A DNA stretch of 64,000 nucleotides from Tritrichomonas musculus (taxonomy: Eukaryota; Parabasalia; Tritrichomonadida; Tritrichomonadidae): the NCBI GenBank assembly GCA_039105265.1, contig JAPFFF010000021.1, positions 1,798,001-1,862,000 of the forward strand, written 5' to 3'. The notes under the pieces are model-generated. The model did not search any database, had not been told where the DNA came from, and saw only the letters and a program-made list of their open reading frames with translations. This document shows positions 18,615 to 30,129 of this stretch, piece by piece (within the stretch, counting starts at the first letter, position 1; every line of letters begins with the position of its first letter). Made by a program: the position numbers and the translations under genes.

Positions 18615-20453
18615 TTATTGATTATTATTATTATCTTGAGGAACTTGTCCTGAAGGAACCTGTGATGCAGGTGTTGAGGCATCTGTAGTTGTATCTTGGG
18701 GTTTCATAAGTGGGAAGAGAAGAACTTCACGGATTGTTGGTTGGTTGGTAAGAAGCATTGTTAATCTGTCAACACCAAGTCCCCATCCAGCAGTAGGTGG
18801 TAAGCCATATTCAAGTGCTTGGCAGAAAGTATCATCATAGTCCATAGCTTCATCATCGTTTTGATCTTTCTGCTTAAGTTGATCAAGGAAGAGATCTCTT
18901 TGGACCATTGGTGCATTCAATTCGGTATAGGCGTTAAGATATTCAAGGCAGTTGATGAAAAGTTCAAATCTTTCAACTTGTCCTGGTTTGCTTCTGTGCC
19001 ACTTTGCAAGTGGTGACATTACTTGAGGATGATTCATTAAGAATGTTGGTTGAACGCACATAGGTTCAACGAAGCTTCCAACAAGTTTGTCAAGCATTCT
19101 TGCAACAGTCTTTGGAGGTGGTACATCAACCTTCTTTTCTTCACAGAGTTTCTGAAGTGTAGCAGCAACTTCAGGGGTATCTTCAAGAGGTGGAAGTTTT
19201 CCAACATGTTTTTCAAGTTCTTCAATCATATCAATCCTTTGGAATGGTTTTTCGAAATCTAATTGAATTTCTTTGGTTTCGTTACCTTCTGTTGATGTTA
19301 TTGTAAATTGGAGAGATCCTTTGACTTTCTTAACAATTGTTCTCAATAATTCTTCTGTCATGTCCATTAATATATTGTAGTCTGCATATGCCATATAAAA
19401 TTCGCATGATGTAAACTCTGGATTATGGGATGGATCCATTCCTTCGTTTCTGAAAACGCGGCCAAGTTCGTAAACACGATTAAGACCTCCAACAACGCAC
19501 ATCTTTAAGAAAAGCTCTGGAGCAACACGGAGCCAGAGATCGATATCCAAAGCATTATGATGAGTGATGAATGGTTTGGCTGTTGCACCACCAGCAGTTT
19601 GCCACATAATTGGTGTTTCAACTTCTAAAAAGTCTCTGTCATCAAGGAATTTTCTGATTTCACGAATAACTGTTGCACGGGTTTTGAAAATTTCTTGATT
19701 TTGACGGTTGACAATGAGATCAAAGAATCTTTGCCTGTATCGAATTTCTGTGTTTTCGAGCTTTTTAGGTAATTGTCTGATGCAAGGAGTTAAGCAAGTT
19801 AATGTACGGCAGCAGATTGAAAGTTCACCATTCTTGGTACGGCAAGGGAAACCTTCAGCACCAACAACATCACCAATGTAAAATTTGTTTAACTCTTCAA
19901 CAAATTTGGAGCCATCATGCCATGATTGTTGTCTGCAAAGAAGTTGAAGTTTGACTTGTCCATCATAAAGATCAAGGAAGAATAATTTGCCATAACTACG
20001 TGTATTATAGACACGGGCTGCAACATGAACTGTGATATCTGGTAATTCTTCGCCGTTTTGAAGATGTTCATATTCTTTCCTAAATTGTGGAATTGTGTGA
20101 TCAGTGGGGAAATAGTGTGGATAAGGTGAAATAACGCCTGGTTCACCTGCTCGGTATTTGTTTAATTGGGCTGTGACTTGAGCAAGACGTCTTTCATAAA
20201 ATTGGGCATCGGTTAATTCTTCTTTTTCACCAAGCTTTTCTTGATTCTGGTCATCTTTCTGTGGTTTTTGTTGAGGTGGTTTAGCTGCCTTCTTTGCATT
20301 AATGGATGCTTGTTTTATAAGTGCTTTTACTTTGCTCTTTGAAAGTTCAACACCATCAGCATCAAAATATTTTTTAGATTCTTCATTGTATGTAACTCCT
20401 TCTGGAAGTTGTTGTTCTTTTCTCTGTTGCTCTCTCTGTGGCTTATCAGACAT
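18615..20453 (-). CDS. cytosolic class II lysyl-tRNA synthetase, 612 aa
   Basis: This enzyme attaches lysine to tRNA-Lys in the cytosol. The Lys/Gln-rich N-terminal extension (about 1-75, [18 protein letters not shown]) is the eukaryotic tRNA-binding tail. An OB-fold anticodon domain follows at about 120-235 ([20 protein letters not shown]). The class II core has motif 1 FLEVETPIM (about 273), motif 2 [15 protein letters not shown] (about 330) and motif 3 GWGLGVDRL (about 556). All match the LysRS subgroup, with ELFLK and CEFYMAYAD nearby. Length is normal for eukaryotic KARS. The C-terminal Thr/Ser/Asn tail ending in Asn repeats is odd but harmless. The start is the ATG at 20453. Confidence 0.97.
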   Translation of the reverse strand: MSDKPQREQQRKEQQLPEGVTYNEESKKYFDADGVELSKSKVKALIKQASINAKKAAKPPQQKPQKDDQNQEKLGEKEELTDAQFYERRLAQVTAQLNKYRAGEPGVISPYPHYFPTDHTIPQFRKEYEHLQNGEELPDITVHVAARVYNTRSYGKLFFLDLYDGQVKLQLLCRQQSWHDGSKFVEELNKFYIGDVVGAEGFPCRTKNGELSICCRTLTCLTPCIRQLPKKLENTEIRYRQRFFDLIVNRQNQEIFKTRATVIREIRKFLDDRDFLEVETPIMWQTAGGATAKPFITHHNALDIDLWLRVAPELFLKMCVVGGLNRVYELGRVFRNEGMDPSHNPEFTSCEFYMAYADYNILMDMTEELLRTIVKKVKGSLQFTITSTEGNETKEIQLDFEKPFQRIDMIEELEKHVGKLPPLEDTPEVAATLQKLCEEKKVDVPPPKTVARMLDKLVGSFVEPMCVQPTFLMNHPQVMSPLAKWHRSKPGQVERFELFINCLEYLNAYTELNAPMVQRDLFLDQLKQKDQNDDEAMDYDDTFCQALEYGLPPTAGWGLGVDRLTMLLTNQPTIREVLLFPLMKPQDTTTDASTPASQVPSGQVPQDNNNNQ

Positions 20454-22439
20454 TATAAATTTTAGTAAAGTTGTCTAGCCAAAGGCTTCTCAAAATTTTG
20501 ATATTTTGAATACTTTTGAGATAATTCTGAAATTTAAAAAAAAATTCAAACTTAAAGCTTCACAAATAATTGATATCAAAATAAAAACATTTTATTTTCT
20601 ATTCTTGATCAATATTTCATAATGCACTAAATAATTCACAAATGATACTTAAACGCAATTTCAAAAAAATATGAAAAGAAATTGTGGCCATTCAAATTTA
20701 AAAAAATAAAATGTGCTTTATATCGTAATAAACAATATAAAATAAAAAAAAAAAATTAGAAAAATATTTTAATATTTTATATTTATATTTATATTTAAAA
20801 ATTTATTTATAAACCTAAAAATAAAAAAACATAATTGCAAAGAATTGAAATAGATTTGGCCAAATTAGAGCTCACAAAAGGTTTAACTTTTTATTAAAAA
20901 ACCTTTTGATAAAATTCGAAAAATTTTTTAATATTAAGATGAACCAATCAATGGGTATGTGCATTTATATCACAGTTTCCATTTTACTGTAATAAATATC
21001 GAGCAGCCTCATTGAGTATAATATTTAATTGAGTTGCTGTTTGAATTTGAATTTATTACTTGATATGTAAGTTATTCAGTCTTTGAGATCCATTGGCCAA
21101 TGTGTCAAAATTTTGTAACCATCTTTTTAGTTATTTCATCCATCTTGATTTGACCATATTTCATAAAAGCATAATATTTCAAATGTCATCTAAGATGGTA
21201 TTTAAGATAACCTCTTGTTATATACGTTCTGTTATAGGTAAATCTTATGTATATCATTTGATGAAATATCGTATCAATATCACTCTGGTTCTTAAGTAAT
21301 TAATCTTGTATGAACCTTCAACTTTCTTGATTTTGATTATGTAAAAACCATTTTGCGAATCAGACATTCATTGCGAGTTAAATGAGTTTTTATTTGATAT
21401 GGTGAACTATACTAATGAAATGGATATTATGTTCCATAATAGAATATTTATTTGGATGGCCTTCACAGATATTTTAGGTTTTCACTTTTCAGTTTTCTAT
21501 GAAACAATGTTAAATATTCAAAATAGCCTTCTTGGAAATATTGAAAAGGATGATGATGTTGAATAATGTTATCAAACATTTCCTTTTTATATTGAAAGCT
21601 ATCAAAAGCATAGTATAATTCAAGAAATCAAACTAGTATTTACATTGATATCAAGAATAGCCGGCAATGGACGATGTAAACTTATTTTTTTCAAAAAACT
21701 GATAAAATATTACTATATTATCTAAACGAAATCATAAAAAACTTTTCAGTTTAGAAAGTAGATCCTTAAAGCTGAAATACTATACGAGGAAGAATATCTT
21801 TAATCTTATCAAAGGTGGACTGCAAAATGTTTGCTCTTTCCACAGATCTAGATGATGTAATTTGAAAACCTAAAGTATTTGTGATGAGAATTTCCTGAGC
21901 AGTGTTGAATATTTTCCTGATCTTTGTTATTTGCCTTGATGATGCTTTTTTTATCACTTTCAATTAGTCTTCATCTCTTATTAAATTAGCAACTTCTTCT
22001 GCATGTTTCCTCTCATTTGAATCATCATTTTCTTTCATGGCCTCTTCTTCATCTTTTCTCTCTGAGAGATTCAAGGAGTCATCTGAACTATTATCTGAGT
22101 AACTTAATGAGTTAGCTGAAATATCTTTGGAAAATTCCAATTAACATCGAAATGTCTTCTGGAGTATTAAATTGATCTTCTGAAGTGTCTATTGAACATA
22201 TTAATTTTTACAAAGGTGAAGGTTTTTTTTTAAAAAAAAGATGATGATGAAGGAAAAGAAGAAGATCATTTTTGTATTGGATTAGTAGCATGGTATAGGC
22301 TGTGCTCTCTTCTTTCTCCCTACACCACTTTGCTACAAGCTCGTCTACGGCTTGCTTTCGTCATCAATAAAGTATTTTTTTTCATTTGTTTATTTATCAT
22401 TTTCATTTATAAGTATAGTATGTAGACAAAAAAAAATAT
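20454..22439. other. intergenic region with decayed frames
   Basis: Nearly 2 kb without a convincing gene. The plus strand at about 21,380-21,570 encodes a 60-residue piece (NEFLFDMVNYTNEMDI). The minus strand at 21,766-22,200 encodes an acidic helical piece (ERKHAEEVANLIRDED) and, after a stop, a basic one (SRQITKIRKIFNTAQEIL). These look like remains of a gene or transposon, but I cannot name the family. The rest is AT-rich. Confidence 0.4.
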
Positions 22440-22471
22440 AGGGACAAAAACAACTTAAGGGATCGGCAATC

Positions 22472-22960
22472 ATGTGGGTAGGTGGCGTCGCCATTACTCC
22501 TCATACGATCACGAATGCATACGGTTCATCCTATCATGATAATCAAATCAACAAAGACTGCATCTCAATCTGTATGAAATTCTTATCCGTCTTAGACTAC
22601 CGGGATTTCGATATAATGTTCAGACACGATGACTATCTCGTCGATACTGGATCGTATGAATTATTCAAGTACATCGAGTTCATTGAGGCTGATAACGATG
22701 ATTCCCTTGATGAATTAATTGGTGGGTTGATGAAGTTATTCAACGATTACACATTCTCTCGATATAATCTGAAACCCAATACCGCCATCACTCACTATGC
22801 ACCTATCGAAGCTGGAGAAGAGATCACTGATTTCAAAGTCGGTAAACATGTATTCGCAAGCGGACATGTATATAAACAAGTGAATGATAAGTGGGAATCA
22901 TCAACAGTTAACGATCCTCAGCGATTGCATATGCAGCGTTGTTATCGATGGATCCTATAA
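22472..22960 (+). pseudogene. Polinton-associated gene fragment (unknown role)
   Basis: The piece begins MWVGGVAITPHTITNAYG and contains VGKHVFASGHVYKQVNDKW. Downstream sequence on the same strand has a related beta-strand pattern (GDVILFNGK). The style resembles small beta-rich virion or fibre-associated proteins carried by trichomonad Polintons. Assignment to the Polinton rests mainly on its neighbours; the function is unknown. Treated as a fossil. Confidence 0.45.
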
Positions 22961-23085
22961 AGAATTCGTTGGAGTTATCACTTAAGTTGATGAAACTAAT
23001 GGATGCATCACTTTCACATCACACGGAGATGTATTATTTAATTGTGAGGACACAAATCTATATCAAATCGGTGATGTAATTCTCT

Positions 23086-24280
23086 TTAACGGGAAGATAC
23101 TAGATGAAGACTATGCAATGACTTTACATATACAACAATCCATAGTTCGAACATGAATTTAATCCACTTAGGAATGAAATTCTTATCTCTCGCATCGAAA
23201 TGTTCCGTTAATGTTGATGATGATGATGATTTCACACAACAGCTTATGGATAGAGGAATCAATTCACTATTAATCACTGTCGATTTACCCGATTTGATAA
23301 AAACTTTATGTTCCATCGTTTCGAAGTCGTAAGTCATGTATAAACTCTGTGGTTTCCATTCAGGATCATGTGCTAAACAGTATTCATAAACAGGATGATT
23401 AAGGATATGAGGACAGTAGGGTTGACTGATACGTTCGGGAATGTATTTCTTATGGAATTTACCGTCACAATGAACTATGTGTTTCTTCATTCGTTCACTA
23501 CCATGTCGATTCTCATCTCTAACGACATATGATTTACACTTGGGGCATATGAAGATATTCGTTAATTTCTCAGCATTAATGATATACATGATGTGACACA
23601 TTATACCATCGGAATATAGAAGAGCGTTATATGTATTTTCATTCGCTTCGTCATGCCACTGTTCTTGAATATCGTAACGATGTGTATTTTTATCATAGCT
23701 GTAGATGTTAACGTTAATGTGATTCTTCATAGCGGATTCTTTCATCTCTTCTAACGACATACCCTTGAATGAATCGATAATCGATTTCGCAGCTTTAGTG
23801 GGTTTCTTTACATATGATACTCCATGATCCATACATAGAAGCTTTCTCGCAGCTGAAGTACGTTTAGTGAGATCATACTTCTTTGTATTCCCAAACAAAA
23901 GATCCAAACAGATACTCAAGAATCGATACCAACATAATCCATCATCGTCGATATCAGTAATTATAAGTTTCGATCTCACAATCTCATCATGTAAATTCAC
24001 CTTACCTGTTACCTTAACTAATCTCGATATCGTGAAAGAAATTGATGTAACGTATATGAGTTTCACATTCGATTCAGTTGTTGAGTAATTGAAGAGCACA
24101 GATTCGATATAATATTTCACTCTATTGAGTTCATCGTTTAGCTGAATCAGAATGGGGATGTTGTTATCGTTATTATATTTTGTGGTGTTTATCTCACGCT
24201 CTTCATATGTGTATTCAGTAATGAAATCCCCGTTATTTTTAGGAGTTTCGAATACACCACTTTGATTAATGTTATCTTAA
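23086..24280 (-). pseudogene. Polinton family B DNA polymerase, N-terminal part
   Basis: The piece contains ITDIDDDGLCWYRFLSICL, a Cys-rich finger-like motif (FICPKCKSYVVR then HIVHCDGKFH) and YMTYDFETMEHK. The last fits the exonuclease I DxE motif of protein-primed family B polymerases, the replication enzyme of Polintons. The polymerase palm motifs are not visible in this block. It is treated as a fossil fragment of the 22.4-25.9 kb element. Confidence 0.65.
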
Positions 24281-24296
24281 AGGTTTTACGCTCATT

Positions 24297-24659
24297 CTAA
24301 TATACAGTATTTTCAAGGTAATTGAAGATATCTTCAAGCTTATGAATCTCATTCAAGTTATATAAAACGATGGGATTCTTCTTCAAAATCTTAGTTTCGA
24401 TATGTGTTCCATGATATTTCTTATTACGAAACGCAGCAAGAGCTTTATATTCATTGTTAGGTTCGTTGATGGTGAGGTACTCATCACTCTTACTCTTGAA
24501 GTCATGTCCGAAAGTCTTGAAATAATCGATTAAATCTTCATTATTCTTCTCGAAAAGTTGTATCGAATATGGTTTCAACTCAAGCAATTCACCTGGTGGA
24601 AGAGGACGAAGGATAGGTCTCTCAGTAATGAGTTTATCGAGCATCATTCGATAATTCAC
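24297..24659 (-). pseudogene. Polinton-associated small gene (120 aa)
   Basis: A short frame beginning MNYRMMLDKLITERPILR lies tightly packed between the polymerase piece and the next small gene on the same strand. It contains LRPLPPGELLELKPYSIQL. No family is recognised; its place in the block suggests it belonged to the Polinton. Confidence 0.45.
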
Positions 24660-24670
24660 TTTCGATGTTT

Positions 24671-25126
24671 TTATCTAAGCGTATTTCTCACTAATTTCGT
24701 TATTGGATCATGTTGAGTTAGATGTGAACGTAAATCTTTAAAGAATTCATCATCAACTCTCTTCTGATTACGGTGTTTATATTCATCAGTATCGATATAC
24801 CTTACTGGGGATCGAAGAGATTTTGGAGCATGTGGGATACCGATATGTTTGATCTCAGGTTGATATCCCACACTCATCAATCCATCAATGAATCCATTAG
24901 CATCAGTTTCACGTTCAGCATTAGTTTGAGCACCCTTGAAGAACCAGTAAAGACTGTTATATAGAGGTTCATCATCATTGAATCCGTTTTCGCGAGCTGT
25001 GTCAACGATGTAACTTACAAGCTCATCTCTATAACCGTCATCTGGGTCTATTCCCGTAATTAACATTAACTCATCGAGATTTTCGATTGATACTTCTTCA
25101 ATAGTTGTGTTGTAATCGTATTTCAT
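24671..25126 (-). pseudogene. Polinton-associated small gene (151 aa)
   Basis: An acidic frame begins MKYDYNTTIEEVSIENLDEL and includes SLYWFFKGAQTNAERETDAN. It is adjacent to, and on the same strand as, the other Polinton genes. Its upstream region (about 25,130-25,230) shares a motif layout with the region upstream of the next piece. The family is unknown. Confidence 0.5.
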
Positions 25127-25342
25127 TCATTTCATACTCGTGAAAAATTTATCACTCATAAAAAATATCTCCCTCGTTTCACCATGCTCATCAACATCAT
25201 TCACTCACGAATCTTATACTGTATAATGCCTCTCATTATTTGGGGGTCGTTTTGATACCTATTAGAACACCATCAAATCTCCACAACTGATTTATCGTGT
25301 ATTAATTATCACTCACAAAAATAACATATCCATTTGAATTAC

Positions 25343-25615
25343 TTCTTATTAATCCCGAATTTACTCTTACTTCTTCTGAATTCATAGTTAGGGTCTTCAC
25401 AGAAGCAATCTAGATGTGCGACTAATAACTTATCAGGATTACTGTTTCTATAAAAAGTGATAAGCGATTTCGAATGTAATTTCTTCGGGATTTTCATGAT
25501 TTTACATTCATTCTCTTCAAACAGTTGATTAATGATTGAATGATCATAGCGAGCTGTAAGAGAATAGTCACCATGCTTATTAATAACTAATCTATAGCTA
25601 TAGATTCTTCCATTT
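25343..25615 (-). pseudogene. Polinton-associated small coding piece (about 90 codons)
   Basis: An open stretch on the minus strand includes RLVINKHGDYSLTARYDHS and PDKLLVAHLDCFCEDPNYEF. No family is recognised. It is the outermost gene piece of the Polinton block and is preceded by the same type of upstream region as the 24,671 gene. Confidence 0.4.
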
Positions 25616-25887
25616 CATACTCGTTAAAAAATTATCCTCGATAATATCAGCTATAAATATATCTCCCTCAAGACACTCATCAACGTCATTCCTTCACGAT
25701 TTATCCCCATATTTAATCACTCACGATACCTCTCTCACGACACTCATAAACGTTGTTTTTGTGTGATTTTCACGCGAGAAACACGAAATTGATGATATCG
25801 TCCGTGACACCCGTAAACACTGTTTTTCAATGGTTTTGAGGCATGATATGCACATAGGTTTCAACTACTGAAATTTGAAATTGGACT

Positions 25888-26290
25888 TTGAATTATGTAA
25901 TCAAAATGAAGCTCCGGAAGAACAATTTATTTGGGGGCAAACGCGTCATACCTATACTACTAAACTTAATGACTAATTCTACAGAAATAGAAAGTGACTA
26001 CAGTAAAGAAGGTTGTCAAACTAATTCAAATGAATCAATTGAATTTCATGATATTCCAATTGTCGATGCAATTTCAAAAACAAAAGTTAAACCAATGGTT
26101 TTAATAGAAAATTCAAAGAAACATTGTTGTTCTATCTGCACTTTTCAACACAAAACTGAACAATGCCATTTCTACGATGAAATGATAAATTACTTGAAGA
26201 AAACAAAATCAAATATCAAAATCAAGAAGGAAGACATTGTTCCATATGTGGTGGTTTAAATCATCAGAAAAGAACATGTGAGCTTAGGAA
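25888..26290 (+). pseudogene. broken gene with CCHC zinc-knuckle remains
   Basis: The sequence encodes two knuckle-like motifs close together: CSICTFQHKTEQC (spacing one residue short of the consensus) and CSICGGLNHQKRTC, which is a perfect C-x2-C-x4-H-x4-C. Such pairs sit near the C-terminus of some Mutator-like transposases and in other mobile-element proteins. The gene is broken and its source family is uncertain. It lies between the Polinton block and a hAT-like terminus. Confidence 0.45.
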
Positions 26291-26295
26291 AAAAG

Positions 26296-26430
26296 CAGGG
26301 ATGCGATTCGGGAATCCCGGGAATCCCCGGGATAATAAACGGTCTCTTCCCGATTCTTTTCCCGGAATTTTTTTTATATGACTTTTCTACCTTTCGGGAT
26401 TTTTTTTTTTTTTTCCAGATTTTTTCCCGA
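26296..26430 (+). mobile_element. hAT-like transposon left terminus
   Basis: CAGGGATG at 26,296-26,303 fits the hAT terminal consensus CAGGGnTG. It is followed by a GC-rich palindromic stretch of CCGGGAATC-type repeats, a common subterminal pattern in hAT elements and very unusual in this AT-rich DNA. GAAAAAAG precedes it and could be a target duplication, but no matching right end was found. It may be the start of the element carrying the transposase relic at 27,778. Confidence 0.5.
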
Positions 26431-26547
26431 AACAGTAATTAAATTTTTTTATCTCAATTCTAAATTTTATTTTACTTTTGTTCTTTTTTCATTGTTAGAA
26501 AGAATGAAACAGTAGTAAAAACTCTTTTTCATTTTAATACATTTATA

Positions 26548-26703
26548 AGAGGTTTTCGAAAAAAAATACTTTTTGCTAAAAAAATAAAGTTTTTCCGAAA
26601 AAACTACTTTTTTTGGAAAACTTTTTGAATGACATTTGATCTTACAACCAAATAAATTCACAAAAATGTATCAGAAAAATCCACTTTTTTATGAAAAAAC
26701 CTC
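26548..26703 (-). mobile_element. short TA-flanked MITE, copy 2
   Basis: A 156-bp relative of the element at 10,126, in the opposite orientation. It starts AGAGGTTTTCG, ends AAAAAACCTC and has TA on both sides. The shared interior includes ACCAAATAAATTCAC and TTTGATC. It separates the hAT-like terminus from the rest of that region. Confidence 0.65.
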
Positions 26704-26829
26704 TAATTTAAGTACTATATGATCGTAATAAAAATATTATTTTTAAGATAGACAATATATATATATAAGAATATTTTGATATTTATTTATAATCTAATTA
26801 TCAATTTGATAAATTAAAAAATTAATATT

Positions 26830-27678
26830 TTGCGATTCGCTCTTACATTTACAATAATCTATTAAATCATAAAAATAATTGAAATTTGGAAAAGACTGTA
26901 TTAAATTTAAGATTGTTGTGATTGTTGTAACATTTTCGCCCTCTGCACAAATGTATAAAACTTCTTTCAAAAATTTGTTGTTTTGTAAAAAAAAAAGTCT
27001 TTTATTATTTAGTTGTTTTCGTGGTTTTTGGATGCCAACATAACAAGAATAATTTGAGTAAATAAATATTTATCAATTGTCTTTAGCTGGTCAAATATTT
27101 TAAACATTTCGTTCAAATAATTTGAAGGTAATACATATTTATAAATGAAAATTAGTTTAATTAATAAAAACCAAATACTTGTTCTTGTTTTTTCGGTTTC
27201 AATTGAAAAATCTACCAGATGAAAAAAAGATGAAATTGAATAAATAGGGCCACTTTTTTTATAATATAATGAAATTAATTCGCTTGCATCCATCGAATAA
27301 TCATCATTTTGAATTGATTCATAAAAAAAGGAAAAAATATGATTGTCAACTGGAATTATCGAATTTTCGTATTTGAATAATTTCAACAAACTTTTAAATA
27401 ACCAATATGTATCAGTTGCACAAATGGTTTATAAATATTTCATAATTTTATCATTTATTTTCAAAAGGTCTTCTTTTTGTTTCATTTCAGATAAAACAAA
27501 ATAACTTAATCTTTCACTTGGTGTTCCTAAAGAATTATACAAAGAAATATCAAAAAAATTCAGTAAATGCCGTATTTTTAGAACTCCCCTCTTCCTTTAT
27601 TACATTTTCTTCATATCGTTCTTGTAAAATCATCATTGGCCTAAATTGTGTTTTTTCGCAATTTTTAAAAATCCACAT
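26830..27678 (-). pseudogene. broken copy 1 of an unnamed multicopy gene family
   Basis: The minus strand from an ATG at 27,678 (MWIFKNCEKTQF) encodes a helical protein interrupted by several stops and frameshifts. Recognisable pieces are ISLYNSLGTPSERLSYFVL, FSFFYESIQNDDYSMDASEL, ILVMLASKNHEN and YICAEGENVTTITTILNLI. A second broken copy at 30,930-31,520 preserves the same pieces (IQLFKSLKLPRERMRYFVL, ILSMLASKNEENK, CSDGENIKTVAAILDIV). The pattern suggests a large helical-repeat family of the host or a transposon passenger. I cannot name it. Confidence 0.55.
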
Positions 27679-27777
27679 TGTATTTATAATATAAATTAAA
27701 TTTGTTTTCTTATAGTTTTATTTGAAATATTGATTGAAATACTATAATATTTTAAAAAATAAACAAATATCATAATT

Positions 27778-29398
27778 ATGAAGCATTCATATGAATCTCA
27801 TTTTACTGAAAAATATCTAAATAATCAGGATTATATTCAAAAATAGCCTGATACCATTGATTAAAACGATATCGTGAAATTTGTTAATTATGAAAATGCC
27901 AATATGATTTTCGTGCCAGTAATAAATTCAAACGGTAAAGAAATAATATAAAAAAAAGATTTTTATTGTTCAATATGTAAAAAAAGGTTAAAAATTTCAG
28001 AATCAGTGAAACAAATTAAATTACATGCATCAATCCATGTCCCTGAATTATTTAAAAAAGCAACTGGCGATGAAAATCCTTTGCATCTTAATGAACAACA
28101 AGCAAAAAATTTTAGAAAAAATATTACAGCTTTTATATTATTCGAAATCAATTCTTTTAAATCAGCTGATTCTATATTTTTAAAAAACATTACAGATAAT
28201 ACACCTTCAAGAGATATAGTGACTCGAGCTCTTTCTAATTTAGCTAAAGCTGTTAGGAAAGAAATTAAACTTTCGATGAATGGTCAGATTTTAGAAACCG
28301 TGAATTTTTAGGTATTACAATTCGATCATATAAAAAAGGAAAATATCAAGATTATTTTTTAGATTTAATATACCTATTTTCAGAAATTAACGATTCGGAT
28401 GTATTGTCAGGAGAAATTGTGAAGTGTTTGAATGGATATGGATGAAGAATGTCAGATATTATTAGTTGCACTACAGACAACTGTCGGTTGATGATAGGCA
28501 CAGCTGAAAAATTATTGACATGGCGAATTCCTTGCGTATTACACATTTTTAATAAAATTTTTCAAGTTTTCATTGAAAACATTAGGAGCTTAATAGAGCC
28601 AATATTTAAAATGACAAGTTTTTTAAATTCTAGTAACAAGTATCAAAGTTTTTTTATAACAAGAATTGTATTTAACAATGCTTCAAAATTAATGCAAAAG
28701 TTATAAGAGGGCTGTCTTAACATATGAAAACGACTCTTTTGGTGCAATAAGCTTCTTTCTAATTGACATTAAAGTTATTAATAACTTGTTCACTGAATTG
28801 GAAACTACTGATTTTAGAGAGGCAGTGTTAATGGCAAAAGAAAAAAATTAAAGAGTATAAATCTATACATTGGTATTTTTGGGATATAATAACTCCAATA
28901 GCTGTACTACTTAATCCTCAAATTGAAGAATACAGTTTGTTATTAACAACAGAGCAAATTGATGAATCTAAAAAAGAAATTGAAAGGAGAATGAAAAATT
29001 ATCCTTTAATTATCACGAAGGATGATGATGATGATGTTGAAGACGACGATTATAGACTTTCTCTTTTCAAACGAGCAACTGATAATGAAAAAAATAAGGC
29101 TCCAATTATTAAACTTCTTGAAAAGAGAAGCAGCAAAATAAAAAACTTACAAGAATTTTGGGAAAAAAAAATTGAAACAGAGGAAAATCAATTAGCTTTA
29201 GTTGCACTTGAAATTTTAGGAGTTTTAGTTACTTCAATGATGTCTGAACGTTCATTTTCAAAAGGAAGATACGTAATTAATGAGCACCGAACTAATTTAT
29301 CTCCAGAAAAAGCATGTAACCACTTATTAGTTAAATGCAATTGCGACATCGCGATTAAATGCCTTAACAAGTTTGATATTTTTGAAAAAAGTTCTTAA
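27778..29398 (+). pseudogene. hAT-like transposase, copy A (broken)
   Basis: The N-terminal BED-type finger reads CSICKKRLKISESVKQIKLH with ASIH following, i.e. C-x2-C-x15-H-x3-H. The middle has LGITIRSYKKGKYQDYFLDL and the W-x-x-P-C-x-x-H-I-x-N pattern (TWRIPCVLHIFNKIF), a hAT hallmark. The C-terminal dimerisation region has LVALEILGVLVTSMMSERSF then SKGRYVINEHRTNLSPEKA, typical of hAT. At least three in-frame stops in the first third and several frameshifts show it is dead. Copy B at 40,586 is homologous throughout. It is divergent from the family pseudogene ending at 27,678. Confidence 0.75.
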
Positions 29399-29740
29399 TT
29401 AAATAAAATATTTCTCAATTTGTATTATTATTTATAACAACTGTTGAATATTATAATTAACAAGTAATGATTATTGTTTTGTTGTTGTCTGTGTAACTTA
29501 TTGAATAACAAGTAAGATGATCTATCAACAATTTATCAATTTGTATTATTATTTATAACAACTGTTGAATATTATAATTAACAAGTAATGATTATTGTTT
29601 TGTTGTTGTCTGTGTAACTTATTGAATAACAAGTAAGATGATCTATCAACAATTTATCAATTTGTATTATTATTTATAACAACTGTTGAATATTAAACTA
29701 AATTCCAAAAACTGGACCTCTCAATTTTTTTAAATATATA

Positions 29741-30061
29741 GTCTACTGGAAAACCCCCCTACCAATGGAAAACCCCCTACCATTTTTATTCACCTATTTT
29801 TGACCTTTAATGGTGGCAAAAAGTACGTTGGTGGAAAACCCACCTACCATTTTCTATTCAATTTTTCGATAAAAAAATTGAATAGATTGCATTTTTAAAT
29901 ACTAATATCTAAATATAAAATAAACATTTATTAAATAATAATAATTATTTTATCAAATGAACATTTTATCTATATGTATATATGATATTATGATTCTAAC
30001 TCTTTTATATAGAGATTTGGTAGGGGGGTTTTCCATTTGGTAGGGGGGTTTTACTCTAGAC
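29741..30061. mobile_element. nested 321-bp MITE with CCCCCCTACC repeats
   Basis: The element starts GTCTACTGG, then AAAACCCCCCTACC twice separated by about 4-5 bases, and ends with the inverse, TAGGGGGGTTTT twice then CTCTAGAC. TATATA flanks both ends (29,735-29,740 and 30,062-30,067), a 6-bp duplication, though it could reflect a TA-rich site. It lies within the TA-target transposon. The runs of six C or G stand out sharply from the surrounding DNA. It is non-coding. Confidence 0.75.
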
Positions 30062-30129
30062 TATATAGAATTTTTTCAAAGCTTCTTTTAAATTTTGAAT
30101 TATATTGAAATATTGTTTACTTTCATTTT

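Larger units (their letters stand above)
22440..25870. mobile_element. Polinton (Maverick) fossil, partial
   Basis: A block of less AT-biased sequence holds several Polinton-type genes in a compact layout: one on the plus strand (22,472) and at least four on the minus strand, including the N-terminal part of a family B DNA polymerase. I saw no integrase, packaging ATPase, protease or capsid gene and no terminal repeats here, so this is only a piece of an element. It is broken in several places. Its reading frames are still long, which suggests a moderate rather than very old age. It is flanked by other transposon debris. Confidence 0.75.
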
